A stretch of DNA of 64,000 bases, from positions 4,519,168-4,583,167 of the forward strand of contig OY482864.1 of assembly GCA_960531495.1 (NCBI GenBank), read 5' to 3'. The position numbers and the translations under genes are program-made. Below the pieces are notes generated by a model, which had not been told where the DNA came from, did no database searches, and was given only the letters and a program-made list of their open reading frames with translations. Position 1 is the first letter of the stretch. Each line of letters starts with the position of its first letter. Positions 1 through 12,164 of this stretch are shown here, piece by piece. This stretch comes from Zeus faber. Lineage: Eukaryota > Chordata > Actinopteri > Zeiformes > Zeidae.

Positions 1-599
1 TTATTTTTTTACCTGTGCTGTCAGCATGCTAGGCATACAACACAGAACATTTGTATGCTATTGCATCTCGGACAGAGTTACTCTGCAACTGGAATTCAAC
101 TTCTCAACCTGCAATGCAACTCTATATTAATTCTTAAGTCATCAAGAACTGCCGCAATAACTCTTTCCTGTGGATGACCTGTAGGATGACAAGAGCAGTT
201 TTTTGTTATACAGAAGCGCCACTGATCCCCCCCACCGTGAAATATTTTACATGTTTGGATCTATTAACAACTAATCACTACTCCAAGAGGGGGAGAATCA
301 CCACGGGTGAGACAATTAAACATAGAACCAAACAATTTACATGGAAAAATATAGATATTGGACGACAACATGTATTGAACAAACAGTCGGTATTATGTTG
401 TGGCGCCTCCAAGTAGTGGAGAAGGCCACCCGCGAGCTCGGCAGCCACATGGATACCCCAAGGCTCCAGGAAAGCCCGAGCCCCAAACCCGCAACCATGC
501 CTCAAATCAACACACAGACGCCAGCCACAGGCACCCCCCAGGAACCCCTATGTTGCGATGCGATCAAAATGGGTTGTTGGTGTTTAAGTGATGGGTCAA

Positions 600-3500
600 T
601 GATTAGAGGTCACCGAGGAGACATATAGTCGACGAGACTGGAATGCTGTGATGGCTTCTTGGTGATGTTGGTCCAGATTGTTAGGATAGGTGGGCAGAGC
701 CAGATGGTATGAAAGTAGTCACCCGTTTTGAACATTTTGTGTTGGGTGATATGAGCTGTTGAAAAGGTGTTGTTATAAATAAGCTTCCACAGGTTGATAT
801 CGATGGAAACAGCAAGGTCTCTTTCCCATTCCATTGTAGGTAAAGATAAAGTGTCTGTTTTTAATAAAAGTTTGTATATTCTGGAAAAGGGATTTTTTTA
901 AATGACCGATGAGTAAAATGTTCAATCATCTGAGGTGGTTGAAGAATGTTGTTTGTCAATTTGATTTAAACTTTTAGAGACTGCTGTAGTTGAAGGAATT
1001 GAAGGAAGCTGTGGGCACATTTTACCTTTGGGTTAAGGTTGGGAAGGATATATGCGTATTGTTTTCAAAAATGTGTTCCAGATGAGTAATTCGTTGTCTT
1101 TTCCAAGACCTAAAGATTATTGTTCTGTTTTTAACTAGAAAATCCGGGTTGTGCCAGATTGGGGTGAATTTGTTGGAGATAGAGTGTGACCACTGAGTTT
1201 GAGGAATCTCCACCAGGCTGACAGAGAGTCATTGCGATTAATGGGTTTTTAAAGCAATTATGTTTCCTTATTGATTCAGTAAAGAATGGGAGCTCAAATA
1301 TTGATAAATCCTGACATTCTGTTTGTTCAATGTCTCGCCATCCATGGCCCAGTTCTTGCTCTGGTTGTAACAATTTAAATATAAATTGAAGATGGTTCAC
1401 TAGATAGTAGTAGCTGAAGTTTGGGGCCGCTAGGCCTCCACAGTCTTTGTTTTTCTGTTGTGTTGCTAGTTTAATTCTCGGTTTCTTGTGTTTCTAATAT
1501 GATGTATTGATTATGAGTCTAGAGTATTAAACCAATGTACTGTTGGTTGGACTGGGTTAATTGAAAATATATAGTTTATTTTTGGTAGTATATTTATTTT
1601 CACTGCTGCCATCTTACCAATTAGTGAGATGGGTTGGTTGTTCCATCTAATGACGTCTTCTTCAATGGATTTGAGCAATAGAGTAAAGTTAAGAGTAAAC
1701 AAATCTGACAGATTGGTGGAGATATCAATACCAAGGTATCTAATGTTTCCCGTTGTGATGGATATGGGATGTTTCTAGGTTACAGCATTCGGGTCTTCCT
1801 CACCTAGTGGTAAGACCGTAGTTTAAGTCCAATTTATTGAATAGCTGAGATAGCTGAGAATTTAGATATACCATTGAACAGCTCCAGTAGGGATGATATT
1901 GGGTTCCGTAAGTACAACAAAATATTGTCTGCATACAAACTGATTTTGTGAACAGTTTCCTGTTTGTATGCCAACAAGATTACTGTTTTGACAGATTGCT
2001 GGGGTTCAGTAAAGATGGCGAATAGAAAAGGGGAGAGTGGACATCCTTGTCTTGTGCCGCGTTGTAGAGTGAAACGCTGTGAAGTGTAACCATTGGTGAT
2101 GATAGAAGCAGATAGAGAGTTGTACAGGATTCTGATCTATTGAATGAGTGACTCTCCAATGCCAAATTTCTTGAGGGTTGAAAAGAGATACGTCCAATTA
2201 AGCATCTAAAGAAGCAATTACAGTATTAACAGTATTTAAGTTGTTTCTTTGAGAAATGCTGATCAGACTGAATAAACGGCGCATATTGCTGGATGAGTGT
2301 CTGCCCTTGACAAAGCCTGTTTGCAGCGCGTACTGGACTTCATTTTCACGATGAAGGACTTTCAAATGATGCAAAAAAAAAAGAAACAAACTTGAAAGCC
2401 ACCAAATGACCCTAAAGTACGCAGTGGGTCACATATATTGTGAAAGAAATTTGGGTCGTCTTTATTGGGGCTATAACTATTTGCCATGGTTAATTTATCG
2501 TTACATAAAATTCTGTTAATCATTATATAATGCCCCTCTGTGTCTGATATTGTGATTTTATACAGATATGGGATACTTTTATTGATCAATATAGAAACAC
2601 CTCTGGGGTTCATCCTGGTGAGGTGACTTAGGATTTTGCTACGTTTAGCTGGTGAGCCCAAGCCTCTCAAATTCCAACTATTAAACTTAATGGGTGTCAT
2701 AGGGGTGATTTCTGGGGTGATGGCACAGTGCATCCAAGGCAATAGCTATACTACCGTGCCCATGTTTTCCCATAGATAAGTCTGAGTTTTCTTCCTTTAC
2801 ATTCCTTTTTACTGTCCTAGTATTGCAGGACGTTTGTAGGGATATATATCTACAAAAACAAATGACAAATAGACAAAGATAAAGAAAGGGCATTACAGAG
2901 TTAGACATACATATAGTGAGAGACTAAATAGAGTGAGTGTGGTCAGACAAGTGGGTAGGGAGGGATTAGGACGGTGAGATGATGAGAGAAGTAGGGAGGG
3001 GGGATTAGGAAGGTAAATTGATGAGAGTGAGCAATATTTTAAATTCTGACATAGATAGGTTGCAAATTTCTACATCTTGCATATAGAATTACCAGACTAC
3101 ATACATAATTATCAGAATAACCAGGGTGTGGTGGAGGAGTCCCGGAATAACAGAGCGTCTATGTATAGTTTATCAACAACCAGCGATACTCGTTTACCCT
3201 TCTGCCGGTTCTCCTTCAGTATGGGTTACAGCACCTTCCGTGGGTTGTTGATCTCCTGGGGGAATTGATTGTTCATACCCAGCGTGGTTCCTTTCAGTTC
3301 TTGTCCTTTGCCTTTAACCAGCTCCTTGTGCTTGAGGTGTTCAAACCTAGCAATGATGGAGCGGGTATGGATCCCCACAGGGTATCCCAGTTTGTGAACT
3401 TGGTGGAAGGTGATCTGCCTCGCAGTGTCCATGGGGAGTTTCAGGGCGGTGTGGAGGATGTGTTTCACCTCTACGGTTTCTACCAAACAGTAGAGGTGTT
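600..3500 (-). mobile_element. L1-like LINE, minus strand, internally deleted
   Basis: Read on the minus strand, the order is as follows. 3486-3226 is the C-terminal ORF1 protein (FPQEINN, with the frame then breaking). 3060-2660 is the inter-ORF spacer. 2680-2440 is the start of ORF2 endonuclease (NSWNLRGLGSPAKRSKILS). Near 2390 there is an abrupt junction to reverse transcriptase (QTGFVKGRHSSSN, SLISISQRNNLN). Weak RT and C-terminal pieces follow at 2200-1980 and 1700-1500 (IRWNNQPISLIGKMAAVKIN), ending at 834-610 (HTIWLCPPILTIW). Stops and frame changes are frequent and much of the endonuclease is missing. It is related to the plus-strand L1 copy at 39.5-41.7 kb. Confidence 0.75.
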
Positions 3501-4285
3501 ATTTTTACCTTTTGAAAAACAATTCAAATATCTTCATAGACTGGTCAATCGGTTAATTTACTCTTCAAATGTGTCTTTCAAAAATACAATTATTGCTGTT
3601 CTTCCCCCCTTTCTCTAACTTTTGTTCTTCCCCCTTTCTCCCCCCTTTCTCTAACTGGTCAACCTCTCTCACTGGTTCTGCCAATGTTAATTTGCTCACT
3701 TTTGCCAAAGCATTTACCGTGGCCTGTCAGAAGTACTGTAAGTCAGCCATTAATGTGCTTGTTTTTCATTTGATCTATATATGAAGACATTTTTTAGGAA
3801 AAACTTTCTTTCAGTACTTTGTCACAATTACCTACATTTGACTGAAAAATCATTGAATTTATCTTGTTTATCTGTCCACGAGTATCTGCCATCATTTCAG
3901 ACCCTGCTCTTCTTCTCCTGTCAACCAGTTGTCATCATTCTGTTCCTATCTTTGCCAATTACCTGACCTGGCACCTGCCTGCAGACATGATCCCCATGAT
4001 CCAAACAGTTTAAACTATAGACCTGAACAGGACCTGCACAGGAGCCTGCTCATTAACTACACTGTGTATGTTCTCTCCTCGTCATAGCGTTGCAGCCCTT
4101 TTCTTTTGCCTCAATCTGCCTGCCTACAATTTTAATTTTAAACTAGGCTTTTTTAGCTTTTTGACTGCCTGCCTGAACCCTTTACCTGTTTAACATTTTG
4201 GTGACTGTGTTATGCCTGCTGACAAAGTAAACTCTGTTTTTAATGCTCCTGCTTTTTGCGTCTGTGAATCTGCCAGGGGTAGCGG
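3500..4285 (+). other. Unassigned, possibly LTR-derived segment
   Basis: No coding signal is visible. The stretch 4130-4285 (CTGCCTGCCTGAACCC, then AAAGTAAACTCTG, then TTTTTGCGTCTGTGA) resembles the R/U5 end of fish gypsy-type LTRs, but no partner LTR or target duplication was found. The segment lies between the L1-like LINE and the GC-rich core of copy A. Confidence 0.25.
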
Positions 4286-5045
4286 GGCACTGGTGGGTTG
4301 GTGTGGAGGTGTGTTTAGCCAGGGGATGATCGGCTCTGGCGTTTTGCGCCTGGTGCAGGGTGGTTTCTGGCATGCTGCGACCTGGCAGGGCTACGGGGAG
4401 GGCTTGCCGTCATGTGTGTAGGTTGGGGTGTGGGAGGGGGCTGCTCCCGCTGCATGGCTTCTCTGGTGGTGGAGAGCCCACATCTGGGCTCTGGTCTGAC
4501 ACCCGGTGCCTGACACCTGATGCTCAGTGTGAACTCCGCTACATGGATGGGCGCTCGGAGCTTGCAGCCAGGTGAGGCATCTGGCTGGTTGTGGAATGGC
4601 GGGCCATGCCCCTGCACGGGCCGCTGGTGGCCGTGGGAGCCCCGCCGGCTCGCAGTTTGGGTGGGGTGACGGTCTGTCCGTGCGGGCTCTGGCTCTGGCC
4701 CTGCAGTCCGTGCCTGGCATCTGCGGCCTGGGTTCTGCGCCTGCAGCTCCGTCTTGTGCCTCTACGAGGGGGTGGGTTGAATGAGCGCGCCTCAGGGGTG
4801 CAGGGTCTTGTGCTCTCTGAGACTGTTTTATGGTCCTCGGGGCTGTGCGTGGGTGCTGCTCCGCGGGCTTCCGGCTTCTCTGTAGCTGGCGGGTCTTCTG
4901 TGGCTGCAGGGTAGGTTTCCTGCGGTCGTGGGGTGTCTATACGGGGTTGGCTTGGGGGCCTTCTTTCGCTAATTGAGACAATTCCTGTACACTCACCGGT
5001 AGACACATCACACACTAACACACACACGCACACGCACACACGCAC

Positions 5046-5091
<46 letters not shown>
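4285..5091 (+). repeat. GC-rich core of the composite repeat (copy A) and CA array
   Basis: 4285-4935 is strongly GC-rich and gives long open frames on both strands by composition alone. It is related to 19440-20100 and 50455-50960 in the same orientation and to the reverse complement of 23820-24830. Shared words include GGTGGGTTGGTGTGG, CTACATGG..GGCGCTC and GTCTTCTGTGGCTG. 5008-5091 is a CA/CGCA array directly after a short ACTCACCGGTAGACA block that also borders the arrays in the other copies. No protein is credible. Confidence 0.6.
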
Positions 5092-5094
<3 letters not shown>

Positions 5095-5819
5095 TACATA
5101 CGTACAGACAGACTCTGGATACATCCCTCTCCTTTCCTTCCTCATTTACTACCATAACTATGACAGAAAGAGGCCACATGCCCAATTGCTGTTCCAGTTT
5201 TCCTGGACTTAATTAACTCTGTTTTTTCGATACATGTTGTCATCTGATGTTTCTATGTTTGTTTTACCATGTACATGTTGGTGTTTGTTTTTATGTTTAT
5301 TTGTTGTTTCTATGTTTATTTGTCTCACCCGTGGGGATTCTCCCTCTCTTGGAGTAGTAATGATGATTAATTGTTTAAAGACCAAAGAAAGGTAAGATGG
5401 TTCTCCAAAGAGGGAGATAGGTGGCGGTTCCGTGTAGCAAAAAACTGTGCTCTTGTTATCTCACAGGTCCTTCACAGGACAGAGTTATTGCAGCAGTTCT
5501 TGATGATAAAAGAATGAATAAAGAGTTGCATTGCAGGTTGAGAACTTGAATTGCACTTGCAGATGAACTCTATCAAAGATGCAATGGCATACAAATACTC
5601 TGTGTTGTATGCCAAGCATGCTGACAGCACAGGTTTAAAAAAGTACAATACAAAATAAAAAACATACATACAGTATATATATGTTTTGATATGTATACAT
5701 ACATACAGTATATTAATATATGTTTCATTTAAATATATGCGTACATACAGTATAGATATATATATATATAGTATTTATTTATACACATATTGGGTTGACA
5801 ACTATGGTACAGTAGCTTT

Positions 5820-6112
5820 TGAAATATAACGTTTTTTATGTGGCCGGTGTGGAAGAAATACAGTAAAATCCATATTGTTCCTGTTTTCACAAATATAAAT
5901 TACTTCCACAAATCAGAAACTGTGAAAGAAATGCAATATTGGCTTGTTATTATAATCTAGCCCAGGTTTGATTGCTATTAGAACAGTAGTTTTTTAAATA
6001 TACCTGGTTTTGTGTGGCCAGTGTGGAAAAAATACAGTAAAATCCATATTGTTACTGTTTTCACAAATATAATATTACTTTCACAAATCAGAAACTGTGA
6101 TAAAAATACCAT
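5820..6112 (+). repeat. Tandem duplication, period 174 bp
   Basis: The block GTGGCCGGTGTGGAAGAAAT, then ACAGTAAAATCCATATTG, then CAAATCAGAAACTGTGA, occurs at 5840 and again at 6014 (period 174) with only scattered changes. A diverged two-unit version of the same sequence lies at 27735-27990. A minus-strand SINE abuts its right end. No coding content was seen. Confidence 0.7.
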
Positions 6113-6268
6113 ATTTACATTTAGCAGATGCTTTTATCCACCGATGGACGCAGCCATCAGGAGCAATTAAGGGTTAAGTGTCTTGCTCAAGGACACTACA
6201 GCATGCTAGCAGGAGGAGCCTGGGATCGAACCTTTAGATTACTAGACAACCAGCTCTACCTCCTACTA
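6113..6268 (-). mobile_element. tRNA-headed SINE, minus strand
   Basis: This is the reverse complement of the SINE at 11478-11682. It begins with the tail side (ACATTTAGCAGATGCTTTTATCC), passes through CTCAAGGACACTACAGCATG, and ends in the head (GGGATCGAACC, the B-box complement, then AGCTCTACC). It lacks part of the tail and some B-box-side sequence. It was probably mobilised by an L2-type LINE. Confidence 0.8.
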
Positions 6269-6269
6269 T

Positions 6270-7080
6270 AAGTACAGATCTAGACATGGTTTTAGGTGTT
6301 CTGTGTGCAGAAAAAAAAGTAAATCAATTCAGAGGAATTTGAATGCACTGTGAACCAGCTGCTCAGTTCAGTGTTAGTTGAATTGGAAGCCAATTTCAGC
6401 GTCGAGGCAATGTCTGCGTTGCCAGGACAGCGGCAATCAAATCGTCTGAGATTTCGCCAAAACGTTGGCTCCTGGGTAGCAACCAGCAGGAGAAGGAGGT
6501 GAGCATTTTCGATTTCACAACACTTTGAATCAATATAACTACTGTCCGACAATTATTTAAAATGTATTTAAGACTGATAATTTGTAAAAAAGCTAAAAAG
6601 TGTAGAGCAGTGGTTTGAATGCGTAACGGAGAGGGAGCCATCTCTGCTGCTGAAGCCCTGTTCGTCAGTACACCGTGCAGAGTTTCTAAACGGCTGGTCC
6701 TGTTTAGGTCCTGTCCCTTTGCCCAACAATGTTCGCCTGCGGCCTGTAGTTCCTCACGCCGGTGTCTTTTTCAGGCATACCTTTTATTGTATTTGAATAT
6801 TTATTGGAACTGTATTGTAACTTTAGTGTTGACCTTGTTTTTTCAGATATAAGAGCATCCCTCCTGTAAAAAAAATCCCTTAGTATTTTCTCTAACTTTG
6901 ATCTAAGATGGAACGCTTCATACCATGACAATACCATTTCATTATGTTACAATTTCAAGTCCTACACTATTATGTGACATGTTAAATTTATTGTTTGCTT
7001 GTACAAAATCCTCTCCTGTAAAAAGTCTTTAAAGAGATATAAATCAATTAATTAATTCATTAATTTAAAAAAAAGAAAAT
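6270..7080. other. No gene seen (AT-rich spacer)
   Basis: Short open frames on both strands (for example 6292-6641 minus and 6619-6852 plus) show no recognisable domain or splice-linked structure. Poly-A/T runs increase towards the minisatellite at 7080. Confidence 0.5.
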
Positions 7081-7700
7081 ATATATATATATAATATATA
7101 CATATATACATATATATATATACTCATAATATTATGAGTGAATTTAAATGGATATAAATATATTACATAATAATATAGAAATATAAAGAAATGAAATCCC
7201 AGTGGGGGTATTTGAATAAATGTATTATTTAACAATATAAAAAAATAAAACCCAGTGAGGTGGTTTAAATAGATATAAATATATTATACAATAATATGCT
7301 AAAAGTAATATAAAATCTAAAATAAAACTCGGTGGGGGGATTTAAATATATTTATAAATAAATGATTATCTTATAAAATATAAAAAATATATATTATAAA
7401 ACAATAAAATAAACACATTTTAACTAATATATTATAATATATTATGTACTAATATAAAAATATAAAGGTATAAAACCCGGTGGGAGAATTTAAAAGATAT
7501 AAATATATTGTATAAAAATATAGAAAAAATTTACCCAGTGAGGCGATTTAAATATAAAGTAATTAATATATTATACAATAGTATAAATACAATAGTATGA
7601 AAAAAAAATCTGATTATTTCAGAAACTTCGGAGGGGGGGTGGGGAGGGTAATCTGAATAGGTATAATAGATTACATAATAATATATTACAAAAAAAAAGG
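7080..7700 (+). repeat. AT-rich degenerate minisatellite with CCCRGTGRGG cores
   Basis: Five variants of a G-rich core (CCCAGTGGGGG, CCCAGTGAGG, CTCGGTGGGG, CCCGGTGGGA, CCCAGTGAGG) occur near 7198, 7251, 7328, 7477 and 7533. Each is followed by ATTTAAATA-GATATAAATATATTA-like AT sequence. Spacing is irregular, so units have been lost or expanded. A TA-dinucleotide run opens the block at 7081. Confidence 0.6.
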
Positions 7701-8466
7701 TGGGGTAATAGATCAATTAGAAAATATACAAAAGACGGAATACAAGAAATTATAAAACATTATAATTAAACTTACATTAAATATAATTAAATGTAAGTTA
7801 AAATGACGATTTAGAAGAGGGGGTTATTAAGAATTTCTAACACCTATGGATTTCCCATGGATAGGAATACTTTGAGTGACATGCTCTAGCCAGTACTTAT
7901 GTGAGGTTCAGGAGCCTGGGTGGAGGAGCCATCGGGTGAGGTGGACCTGACGATAACACCTATACGTCTTCCATTGGCCCATTGTGGGTTTAAGGGTTTA
8001 CCTAGATGCTCGGGTTGCTCCCTCTCATGCCGCGCGCCTCGGTCTACAGGCCACAGCCGGACCCTTCTCCAGTTGCTACTGGGCTGTGAGAAGGCAGGTG
8101 GGAATTTTTTCACAAGCATAATCTCCTCACCGCTGCGAATTCAGTGTGATCTTTACTCCAAACAAAGAAAATAAACACAGTGTGTTTTTATAGTAGATAT
8201 ATTTAATTTACTCTGTTTGAAGAGCCGCGTGCAAAACAGGGAGGCTTTCTCAGTCACTCTCTTATCTGCACCCAAATTCCTCAACTGTTAGTGAAATGAC
8301 TCTTTGGTAAAGTAATCTGGTATTCCCCATTTTAGTTAATAATCTGAATGTTTTTTTAAATCAAAAGATGCCACATTTTTGTTTTATTGTATATGTACAT
8401 CATACAACTATATGTATAATTGAAATGTCTCTTCAGTACTAAGTGTGCCTGCCTCTTGTTTTTCAG
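7700..8466. other. No gene recognised
   Basis: A moderately GC-rich block at 7865-8135 stands out from its AT-rich surroundings and may be part of an unrecognised repeat (GGTTCAGGAGCCTGGGTGGA). No domain is visible. The polypyrimidine tract at 8450-8466 is the acceptor for the first G2E3-like block. Confidence 0.4.
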
Positions 8467-8686
8467 ACCCACTGCATTAGAGCACCATGAGTGTTCAACA
8501 AAGATGTCATACTGCTCCCCAGCCCCACTTGGGTGTGTGTGTGTTTGTAAGCAGACATCAAAACACTTTTTGCACGAGGATGGACACATCCTTAGAGCAT
8601 TTGAATTTAGGAAGTCATGGGACCATCTTACTATTCTTCAACAAATTACGGGATGGATTTGGATCCAGAATCCGTAAGGATGTCAG

Positions 8687-10139
8687 GTAATTCAGTAGAC
8701 AATATGATAAGATTTTAATATAAGTTACAGAGGTATCCACCACACAGCCCTGATATAACCTTGAGCATAACATGTTTAAAAGTCCCTTCTTTCACATTCA
8801 TTTTTTTTACTTTAGATTGCTGTCCCTGTTAGTATAATGCAACACATTGAACTATTTTATTGTACTGTTTGGTCTCAGCACCCCTGCCCCTGGTTTAATC
8901 GACAAATACTGTACTTCCTGGTCCTTAAAATATAATCAAGCTTTGCAAGTTCAAAAACTGAAATATTATTCATAGGCTATGTCTTGCTAATCTAAAGAAT
9001 AAAGGGGCAGGATATGGATACACCAAGGAAAGTCATTTTTTCGAAAATCGTTTTTTAGATACATTTCACAATGAACGTTTGGCCTCTTGGTGTTGCTAGT
9101 GGAAAGGTTATGGGGTCACCACAATCATTCGTTTTTGAGATATGTTGGTAACAGACAAAGACATTGATGGGAGGGAAAACTTAGTCGAGGTTAATATGTA
9201 TTCAGACCAATATAAATATGATTTATCCAACAGCATGATTAAAGTGACGATGGAAAGTGTCATTAAGGCTGTGTCATTAATTCACATCCTATCATCCCTC
9301 TAGCCTATAGTTTCTTATGGTCTGTAGAAACAAGCTTGTGACTCCAAATGTACGAGATGGTCAACCTTTCGATGGTCACATGATCCACAAGGTCTTAAGG
9401 TCAAAGGCCTTGTTGGTCAGACCATGGGAAACCATTCTAGTAAGTTGATTTTTGCTTCAATTAGCAGCCGCTTGTTTAACAATTATGACCTCAAGTTGTC
9501 CCATTTCTATAAAACCAGTATAATTGTTAGCATCAAAGAGTAACATGTTTGACTCTGTTTCCCTTTTACCTGGAAATAAGGTCAGGTGAGGTGGGTGTTA
9601 GTTATCTCCATTATCTTTCAGGGCAGCCAGTATTTGTGATCGTTAACCCATAGACCTCTTGTCATCTCTCATAGCGCCATAATATAATGTGTTTTCATGG
9701 ACAGTAGCGATATCAACACAAAAAAAAGCTTGCCTCATGCATAGAAATAATATAGAAGTTCAACAAAGATAAAGATAATTTTCTTCTGTTTGTCTTATTT
9801 GGCAACATTCACTGTGTTAATATCTCAACCAATCTGATAATGATATTTCCAATAATCCCAGCATCCCGAGTTAAATTTCAAAGAATTTTAAGGTTAATCC
9901 TTTGAATCTTGCTCGGTCATTGATTCACTTGTTGAATAAAGATAAGTGGTAAAATTTTTTACACTGTTGCATTATTTCATTATTTATCAAATTTATAATT
10001 GATAATTGAATTGATATAGAAGATTTGATCATTAACATTGTTTACAGTAGCTTAAGGACATTGTTAAAGATTTGCATCACTAACTCACAACCATGCTCTG
10101 ACATTTTGCCATTTCTAATGCTAAATCTTTTTCTTTTAG
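8687..10139. other. Intron-like spacer of the HECT relic
   Basis: AT-rich sequence with stops in all frames lies between the gtaatt donor at 8687 and the tttcttttag acceptor at 10139. I see no known repeat. Confidence 0.45.
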
Positions 10140-11025
10140 GGTTATAACAGAGATACTGAAGTCACCTCCGGTGTAACCCAGGGTCCTAACACTAGAACCA
10201 AGTCAAAAGTCAATCAACCCAAAACACAAGATCTAGAAGATGACCAGTATGACTTGGACAGTTGCTTCAAAGTGGATGACACGGCTTCCAGCTGCCCCCC
10301 ACCTCCAAACAGCCGCCTACCCACTGATGCTCTCCCATGCTCCAAAAGCTCTCCAAACTCCAGGATCTGCTCACCATCCAGACGTCGGACAGCACTCTAG
10401 CAGGGTCGCAGCCACCAATTCCCTCCCATCACCTGTTAACCTTGCACCAGTGAGCCACACTTTTGGCTTGGGGTCACCTTCCTGCAGTGTTGCAGCCACC
10501 AATTCCCTCCCATCCTCCAATAGTGCTCCAACCACCAATCACTATGTGACTGCTGGTGGCGGGACATCCAGCAATGTCGCAGTCTCCATCTGTTCTGTCA
10601 GATATGGCACTGATGAACCCAATAATTCTGACTATGCAACATATACTATCATATCATTGATGACAAATGTCTCCGACCAATCTTCGGATGATGAAGAATT
10701 AAAACTTACAATTATGGCTAGCATTGAAACTCAACAGTAAGTTAATTTTAAGTGAAGACCTTAGGCCTTACTTAGGGATCTCATTTGGTCGCTATTCTAA
10801 TCAGAAGTGCATTCCTGTTGTATGCCATATGTTCAATTTTTTATAAGTCAATTGTGTCCATTCTTAAACTTAAAATTAGACTTTCAATTATGAAATTGTA
10901 GAATTTTACATGAGGGACATCAGAAAACGACTGTGCGCATGTCTAGCCTGGAATGGAACAATATAATGCAGGCCTAGACCTAGATGTTAAATACCCAAAC
11001 ATGATTTTTTTCATCTTCTTTTTAG

Positions 11026-11368
11026 GGACCAAGCTTCTCATTGTCAAGAAGTCTCTGTGACAGAAATACCCTGGGGCTGGCCAAAAAGATCACACCACAT
11101 ATTCATTTTAAATCAGACACTCAGGGGTCCTCAATGCCTTCAGAGATTTCAAAAGGACAACATACAACCCCAATGCTACCATGAATGTCAAGTTTTCATA
11201 TGACCTTGGGCGGAATGAACAATCACTTGATTTGGGTGGGCCAAGGCGGGAATGTCTACACCTGTTGATGGAGGCCTTGGTGATCGTTCCCCATGTTGGT
11301 GATGGTTCCCCATGTTCCACATGTTTGAGGGGCCAAAGAAAGTCAGAATTTGGCTCTTGTCATAGCAG
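11026..11368 (+). pseudogene. HECT N-lobe exon, frameshifted
   Basis: From 11127 the frame reads VLNAFRDFKRTTYNPNATM, then a stretch ending LDLGGPRRECLHLLMEAL. This is the characteristic start of the G2E3-like HECT fold, with its (D/E)GGPRRE-type motif. After about 11280 a short near-duplication of GGTTCCCCATGTT appears. MFEGPKK is then readable only in a second frame (from 11321), and NLALVIA only in a third (from 11347). That third frame joins in phase 1 to the next exon (LRDNHYFLAGKA). So at least two indels break the exon. Upstream in the exon, TKLLIVKKSL is in the HECT frame but is followed by TGA and TAA stops. Confidence 0.72.
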
Positions 11369-11477
11369 GTAAATAATAAAATACATAAAAGTGCCCTCAA
11401 AATTATTATTCTTATGTATTTGTGGAAAGTATTCATTCAACACTATTTTTGGCCTTTCTAGATAATGCGCTGTATTA

Positions 11478-11682
11478 TGGGGATGGTAGCTCAGGCAGTA
11501 GAGCTGGTCGTCTAGTGATCTAAAGGTTGCTAGTTCGATCCCAGGCTCCTCCTGCTAGCATGCTGTAGTGTCCTTGCGCAAGACACTTAACCCCTAATTG
11601 CTCCTGATGGCTGCGTCCGTCAGTGATTGAACAATTGTAAGTCGCTTTGGATAAAAGCGTCTGCTAAATGTAATGTAATTAG
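11478..11682 (+). mobile_element. tRNA-headed SINE with L2-type tail, near full length
   Basis: The head is GGGGATGGTAGCTCAGGCAG (A box) with GTTCGATCCCAGG (B box) 45 nt later, the internal Pol III promoter of a tRNA. The body carries AGTGTCCTTGCGCAAGACAC. The tail is GTCGCTTTGGATAAAAGCG then TCTGCTAAATGTAATG, the stem-loop shared by many fish SINEs and L2-clade LINEs. It lies in the intron between HECT blocks 3 and 4. Two minus-strand copies lie at 6113-6268 and 63281-63475. Confidence 0.88.
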
Positions 11683-12164
11683 GCTGTATGATATTTCAAC
11701 AGTGATCAGATTCCAATAAAACCTTTGTGTGATTTCAGAGAAACCTGGGTGAATTCAAATATTTTCCCAATTCCAAAGATTCACTACATTTCTAGTGTGA
11801 CTGTATACAATTATGTACGTCCTGCTGAGAAATTATTGAAATCATTCTTTACGTTCATGTGATTTGCAACACATTTAAAGGGCTGCATTTATTACTATTA
11901 TATAATATCAGCATTGTTGATGTCGAGAAATAGCCATTGTATATCCATTTTACCTTGCTGTTACTATCAACAGTGCTCTTGGGACTGACAATTAAAACGC
12001 TGTCAGTGTGTGTCAACTCCCTCCAACTTTTAGGTTGACGAAGGTGTAATAGCTGGTTGCGAGGCGTTTTCATAAGGTGTAAAATGCTCTTTTCTAGAAA
12101 TGTTTTGATTGTAGCTGGGACATTTATTGTTTTCTTTTCACCAATACATTTATTTTCTTTGCAG

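Larger units (their letters stand above)
12..5633. mobile_element. Composite inverted-arm repeat, copy A (interrupted)
   Basis: The left arm begins CCTGTGCTGTCAGCATGC at 12 and the right arm ends with its reverse complement at 5633 (GCATGCTGACAGCACAGG). The arms, about 12-330 and 5315-5633, are inverted copies of each other and share the CCACGGGTGAGAC / GTCTCACCCGTGG block and the gttgcattgcaggttgagaac block. TTTA precedes the left end (8-11) and follows the right end (5634-5637), a possible 4-bp target duplication. The interior holds a GC-rich core (4285-4935), a CA array and, as an insertion, a minus-strand L1-like LINE. CCY...RGG ends with a TTAA-like duplication would fit a piggyBac-type non-autonomous element, but that is inference. 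Confidence 0.6.

Noticed and set aside
11478-11560. A tRNA gene (A and B boxes present)
   Set aside because: The head continues into a SINE body and L2-type tail, and two other copies exist; no cloverleaf-complete tRNA was seen.
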